64,000 bases of DNA from Xenopus tropicalis (Eukaryota; Chordata; Amphibia; Anura; Pipidae). Positions 58,868 through 64,000 of the stretch are shown here, piece after piece; position 1 is the stretch's first letter; each line of letters starts with the position of its first letter. The notes below the pieces were generated by a model. That model did no database searches. It had not been told where the DNA came from and was given only the letters and a program-made list of their open reading frames with translations. The stretch covers positions 132,091,234-132,155,233 of the forward strand of contig NC_030682.2 of NCBI RefSeq assembly GCF_000004195.4, in the 5' to 3' direction. Position numbers and translations under genes: made by a program.

Positions 58868-59218
58868 AAATGAAATAGGAATGTTCTTGGGGATGCCACA
58901 GTGCCAGAAAACTTTATTACATTCATCTGGTTTTATGCAATGCTGAAGCGAGGTTATGTGGCTGCCGCTATCCCAAAGCTTTCTTTTGAAATATTTCTTA
59001 TGTACTGATCCTTTTATGAAGATTTATTAATTAATTTTTATAGAATTAAATATTAAAAACCTTCTTATGTTACATAAATGATCTCTACTGTACATTCTAC
59101 TGTAGGCAGGCCCCCCAGCACCCCACTAGACTCCCTGTCTTTCCACTAAACCCAACCCCCTCAAAAACTACTGGGCTTTCTCTCCCTATTGTTACGTCAC
59201 CTGGCTGCATCTAAATGT
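58868..59218. other. Upstream flank of DPYS, no feature recognised
   Basis: Non-coding, AT-rich near 59030-59070. Confidence 0.5.
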
Positions 59219-59219
59219 C

Positions 59220-59822
59220 TTAAAAGGGATTCTGTCATGATTTTTATGCTGTACTTTTTATTCTAAATTACACTGTTTACATAGCAAATAATTCACTTTA
59301 CCATTTAAAATGCTACTCTTGAACTAACAAATGTAATTTTAGCTGTAATATTGGTGTGTAGGCGCCATCTCAGTGCATTGTGCCTGAGTCTGAGCTTTCA
59401 GCCAGCGCTACACATTAGAACTGCTTTCAGCTAACCTATTGTTTCTCCTACTCTCATGTAACTGGAGGAGTCCCAAGCCGGACTTGGATTTCTTACTATT
59501 GAGTGCTATTCTGATACCTACCACTAGGAGGGGCAGGTGTCAGGGCACTGTTATCTTGCTACCTTCCTATTGTTCTGCTGATTGCTTGCGGGGTGGAAAA
59601 GGATGGGAGTGATATCACTCCAACTTGCAGCACAGCAGTAAAGAGTTACTGAAGTTTATCAGAGTCACATGACTAAGGGCACCTGGGAAACTAAGATTGT
59701 GTCTAGCCCCATGTCAAATTTCAAAATGAAAAAAACAGAGTTCAGTGCAGAACTCTGATGATGCAGCACTATTAATAAATGCATTTTGAAAAAAAGATGT
59801 TTTTCAGTGATAGGATCCCACT
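59220..59822. mobile_element. T2-like MITE, probable
   Basis: The left end TTAAAAGGGATTCTGTCATG has a weaker inverted counterpart (CAGTGATAGGATCCCACT) at the right. The terminal TTAA is not clean on the right, so the border is approximate. Confidence 0.5.
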
Positions 59823-60566
59823 CTTTGAGTCACAAATATTAAGGATAATTCTCTGTACAGTCTATGAGGAATCCTAGCTATGGAACAGACCCATTGCTCC
59901 CAGTGACACCATGACATGCCCCTACACTTCTAAGTTATACCCATTTCTGATTTCTTGCAAGGGCAATAGGAGGCCAGGGGAAAGTATAAGGAGCTAGGGT
60001 CAGTCTCTCAGAAAGGCAATAGCTACTTAGACAAAGAAAAAAGTTTAACCAGAGTCACTGACACCATCATAAAAGCCTGGAGAAAAAAAAGCAAATGGAA
60101 AATAAAACTCTCAGCTCTCAGTATTTCCATTAGACAGTCCCATAATAAAAAAGGTAAAGGTTTAGTGGCAGTTTTAAAGTGCAAAAATGTCTCCATCTCC
60201 AAACCGAGCCTAAACAAAGCAAATTTGACACCGGGGATCGTGCAACACAAATGCTTGCTTGTGTCCCAGAACAATAAATGGTATGAGAGACATTTGTATT
60301 GCCGGAATGCAGTTTCCCTTTAATAACTTCCACATGTTGCTCTTCGGAGCGTGGCTTCGGGATACATTGCTATGGGATCACTGAACTCACAGCCGTTATG
60401 GTTTGGTGCACCAACACTCCCTGAATCTTCTGTGTGCAACAACAACCCATTAAGTCTGAGTGCAATGAGAGGATATTCCATAAGACTGGGCAGGAAAAAA
60501 ATATTATATATATACCTAGCCAGAAAATGCTTCATTCTCCAAAAAGAGACCATGAAGTATTAGGTT
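59823..60566. other. Intergenic, no gene seen
   Basis: Non-coding; open frames are short and lack homology. Confidence 0.55.
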
Positions 60567-60741
60567 TACTCTTGTAGATTGTAAGCTCTTTTGGGCAGGG
60601 CCCTCTTCACCTCTTGTATTGGTTATTGATTGCTTTATATGTTACTCTGTATGTCCAATGTATGTAACCCACTTATTGTACAGCGCTGCGGGATATGTTG
60701 GTGCTTTATAAATAAATGTTAATAATAATAATAATAATAAT
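60567..60741 (+). repeat. L2-like LINE or SINE 3' tail with (AAT)n
   Basis: GATTGTAAGCTCTTTTGGGC, then AGGGCCCTCTTC, then TACAGCGCTGCGGGATATGT and GCTTTATAAATAAATG followed by about seven AAT units. It is the best-preserved copy of this tail in the window. Confidence 0.7.
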
Positions 60742-61451
60742 GTAGGGATCCCCAGATTTGGGTCCCTTAGGTGGGTTCCCGTTTAGACAGCCACTAGAGG
60801 GTGGCCTCATGGGATTTGGACACCTAAAGGTGGTCCTAGGTGTTTTTGTGTTAAAAGGGAGTTTCCCCTGCATTTCTCACCAGCAACCACTAGATGGGGT
60901 GCTGGGATATAAAAGGGCATGCAGCCATCTGTTAGGTCTTACTGCCTGGGACCCCCTCTCGACAGAGGTATTCAACAGGCTTGAGTGTTAGATAGTAAGT
61001 TTAAGTCATAGGTCACTCTAGGAGCGACATGTAGGAGTACTTAGAAAGGGCAGATATAGCCCCACCAGGAGTTAGAGGGGTTAAGACCCCCCAGCAATCC
61101 ATCTGCTGGAGTGTCTAGTCAGGTGGATTAAGCCACTGCTAGAAGGAGATTCCTAATCTGAGGGTGCTCAGGTGAGAGTAACGGGGTGAGTCCTTGTGGA
61201 GGGTCCGCCTAGCGTGAGTACCGGGGAGAACCCTAACAGAGGGTCTCCTGGCGAGGGTACCAGGGGGAGCTCCTATATAGGGTCACTTGGCGGGAGTACT
61301 GTGGGTAACCCAACAGGAGAGAGGTTCTCTAAGAGTGAAGTAAGGAGAAGTGTGCCCTGATTCATGTGCCCCACTCTTGGGTGCTGTCTGTCCTCAATAA
61401 AGCTATTTCAACTGGTTCATTACAATCATCAGTGTCCTGTCTCTTCATCAC
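60742..61451 (+). mobile_element. LTR-like segment (promoter and poly(A) signals)
   Basis: TGTAGGGATC follows the AAT run. A TATA-like GGGATATAAAAGG lies near 60906 and a CAATAAAGC poly(A) signal near 61397, about 490 bp apart, as in the U3-R of an LTR. A TTCATCACA end near 61451 would give TG...CA. I found no target duplication. The middle (61150-61330) has a degenerate repeat of about 55 bp around GAGTACCGGGGAGAACCC. Confidence 0.35.
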
Positions 61452-62355
61452 AAAGGATCCTCAGCTGCCTGGTAAGCAAATACCCCAAGAAGGAAAAAGG
61501 GTGCTGGGGGTTGCAGGGAGTCCTTAACCAAGAAAGTAAAGTATACAGTTTCCCAGAGAGGGGAGTTATAGTTCAACCTGTCCCTGACCCTGGGTGGAGG
61601 CACGCCGAATATCAGAGAAGTGTACCTGTCCCCCATAGTAAGCGGGGCTCAGGGCTCCTGTTTGCGCCAAAAGTAGCAGTAGCAGCACTGTCACTAAAGT
61701 GGGCTACAATAATAATAATACTCAGCAGTTTTTGGGTAAAGGTACCTAGAACCCATGAAGAGGTTTCCATACTGGCTCACCCACCTCCTGCTGCCTCCAA
61801 CAACCAATGGCAGGCTGTAATGTCACTGTGCTGACCCTGGGAGCAATCCAATTGGTTGGCAGGGAACGGTTGATAATTTAAGACTACTGTCTCCCTACAC
61901 TTTGGTCCATTATGTTCCAGGAACCTCACCCACACCATGACCCAGCAGGCATTGCATCTGTAACCTTCAGGAGATACAGGACAGCAAATCAAGCTGATCC
62001 TGTGCAGCCAACTGTTCCCTTGCACAGTGGAAGTGTATATTTCAGGTTCTTGCTCCTCACAGTTGTTACAGTAGGGATTGCTGACCCAGGGCCAACGATT
62101 CCCTTGTGATATTATGCACATGAAAATGTAGTTAAACATTCATAACATTAACTGATACAAACTGCAGTGTTGAATTTATAGCAGAGGGGGCCAGGCCTGA
62201 TGTTAAATGTGTACACCCAATAGGAACCCTCCCCGCCACTGGGCCCCATATATTCCTAGGCTTCCAAGTTATATAGTTACATTATTAAATTGGGTTGAAA
62301 CCAGACCAAAGTTCATCAAGTTTAACCCCTCCAACCTATTCCCAGTGCAAAAATA
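61452..62355. other. Intergenic, no gene seen
   Basis: Open frames here are short and without recognisable homology. Part may belong to the LTR-like element upstream. Confidence 0.5.
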
Positions 62356-62358
62356 TAC

Positions 62359-64000
62359 ACACTCATACCGACCTGTCTATCCACTCACATACAGACCCAT
62401 ACTGACCTATCCACTCACATACAGACCCATACTGACCTATCTATCCACTCACATACAGACCCACACTGACCTATCTATCCACTCACATACAGACCCACAC
62501 TGACCTATCTATCCACTCACATACAGACCCACACTGACCTATCTATCCACTCACATACAGACCCATACTGACCTATCTATCCACTCACATACAGACCCAT
62601 ACTGACCTATCTATCCACTCACATACAGACCCACACTGACCTATCTATCCACTCACATACAGACCCACACTGACCTATCTATCCACTCACATACAGACCC
62701 ACACTGACCTATCTATCCACTCACATACAGACCCATACTGACCTATCTATCCACTCACATACAGACCCATACTGACCTATCTATACACTCACATACAGAC
62801 CCATACTGACCTGTCTATCCACTCACATACAGACCCATACTGACCTATCTATACACTCACATACAGACCCATACTGACCTATCTATCCACTCACATACTG
62901 AACTATCCACTCACATACAGACCCATACTGACCTATCTATACACTCACATACTGAACTATCCACTCACATACAGACCCATACTGACCTATCTATACACTC
63001 ACATACAGACCCATACTGACCTATCTATCCACTCACATACAGACCCACACTGACCTATCCACTCACATACAGACCCATACTGACCTATCTATCCACTCAC
63101 ATACAGACCCATACTGACCTATCCACTCACATACAGACCCATACTGACCTATCTATTCACTCACATACAGACCCATACTGACCTATCTATCCACTCACAT
63201 ACAGACCCACACTGACCTATCCACTCACATACAGACCCATACTGACCTATCTATTCACTCACATACAGACCCACACTGACCTATCTATCCACTCACATAC
63301 AGACCCATACTGACCTATCTATCCACTCACATACAGACCCATACTGACCTATCCACTCACATACAGACCCATACTGACCTATCTATCCACTCACATACAG
63401 ACCCACACTGACCTATCCACTCACATACAGACCCATACTGACCTATCTATTCACTCACATACAGACCCATACTGACCTATCCACTCACATACAGACCCAT
63501 ACTGACCTATCTATCCACTCACATACAGACCCATACTGACCTATCTATCCACTCACATACAGACCCATACCGACCTGTCTATCCACTCACATACAGACCC
63601 ATACTGACCTATCTATACACTCACATACAGACCCATACTGACCTATCTATCCACTCACATACAGACCCACACTGACCTATCCACTCGCATACAGACCCAC
63701 ACTGACCTATCTATACACTCACATACTGACCTATCTATACACTCACATACAGACCCACACTGACCTATCTATCCACTCACATACAGACCCATACTGACCT
63801 ATCTATACACTCACATACAGACCCACACTGACCTATCTATCCACTCACATACAGACCCATACTGACCTATCTATACACTCACATACAGACCCATACTGAC
63901 CTATCTATACACTCACATACAGACCCATACTGACCTATCTATCCACTCACATACAGACCCACACTGACCTATCTATCCACTCACATACAGACCCACACTG
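62359..64000. repeat. 34/26-bp minisatellite running off the window
   Basis: The unit ACCCATACTGACCTATCTAT + CCACTCACATACAG is 34 bp. A 26-bp form lacks the 8-bp CTATCTAT-type stretch and is interspersed, with further variants (CACACTG, TATACACTC, and a short ACATACTGAACTATCC form). At least about 50 units are present and the array continues past 64000. Confidence 0.96.

Overview
This is vertebrate nuclear DNA, almost certainly from a Xenopus frog and most likely X. tropicalis. Three genes are found in the order RIMS2 (+), DCSTAMP (+), DPYS (-), which is the arrangement known from human 8q22.3. The intergenic and intronic DNA is full of amphibian-type elements: TTAA-flanked MITEs with TTAAAGG ends (T2-like), hAT MITEs with 8-bp target duplications, a short SPIN-type hAT element, a Tc1-like element and L2-like LINE remnants. 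The species call is an inference from gene order and repeat content. There is no prokaryotic, phage or CRISPR content.

Layout. Positions 1-8000 hold the last five coding exons of RIMS2, encoding the C2B domain and C-terminus of the presynaptic active-zone scaffold RIM2. A homopolymer-rich 3' UTR of about 3 kb follows (8001 to about 11070). Positions 11091-15400 are a tandem array of a roughly 709-bp palindrome-containing unit, interrupted by a SPIN-type element (13672-13806) and by a solo LTR (14085-14903). After more MITEs and an 82-bp minisatellite (18365-19873), DCSTAMP occupies 20829-24560 in three coding exons that predict 497 aa. DPYS (dihydropyrimidinase) runs on the minus strand from exon 1 at 58599 to exon 9 at 29701. 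A probable tenth exon lies at 28809-28764, followed by an AATAAA on the minus strand near 28674. Ten exons would give about 513 aa with all metal-ligand motifs visible. The last 5 kb (58.8-64 kb) has no gene and ends inside a long minisatellite.

The most interesting non-genic signal is a set of dispersed elements whose core reads as a hammerhead ribozyme: CTGANGA, then a stem-loop, then GAAAC followed by a self-complementary ACGCGT or AACGTT. These cores are followed by a similar tail, usually with AATAAA and then a GTGCGGC-like end. Examples lie near 2.0, 5.25, 6.97, 33.87, 39.35, 52.99/53.05 and 53.39 kb. Several are adjacent to (TA)n, and three are head-to-head palindromes. Hammerhead motifs of this minimal type are known from Penelope-like retroelements. 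Here the arms differ between copies while the core and order of parts are kept.

The three genes have unrelated roles (synaptic release, cell fusion of osteoclasts and macrophages, pyrimidine catabolism). They are neighbours by conserved synteny and do not form a pathway.
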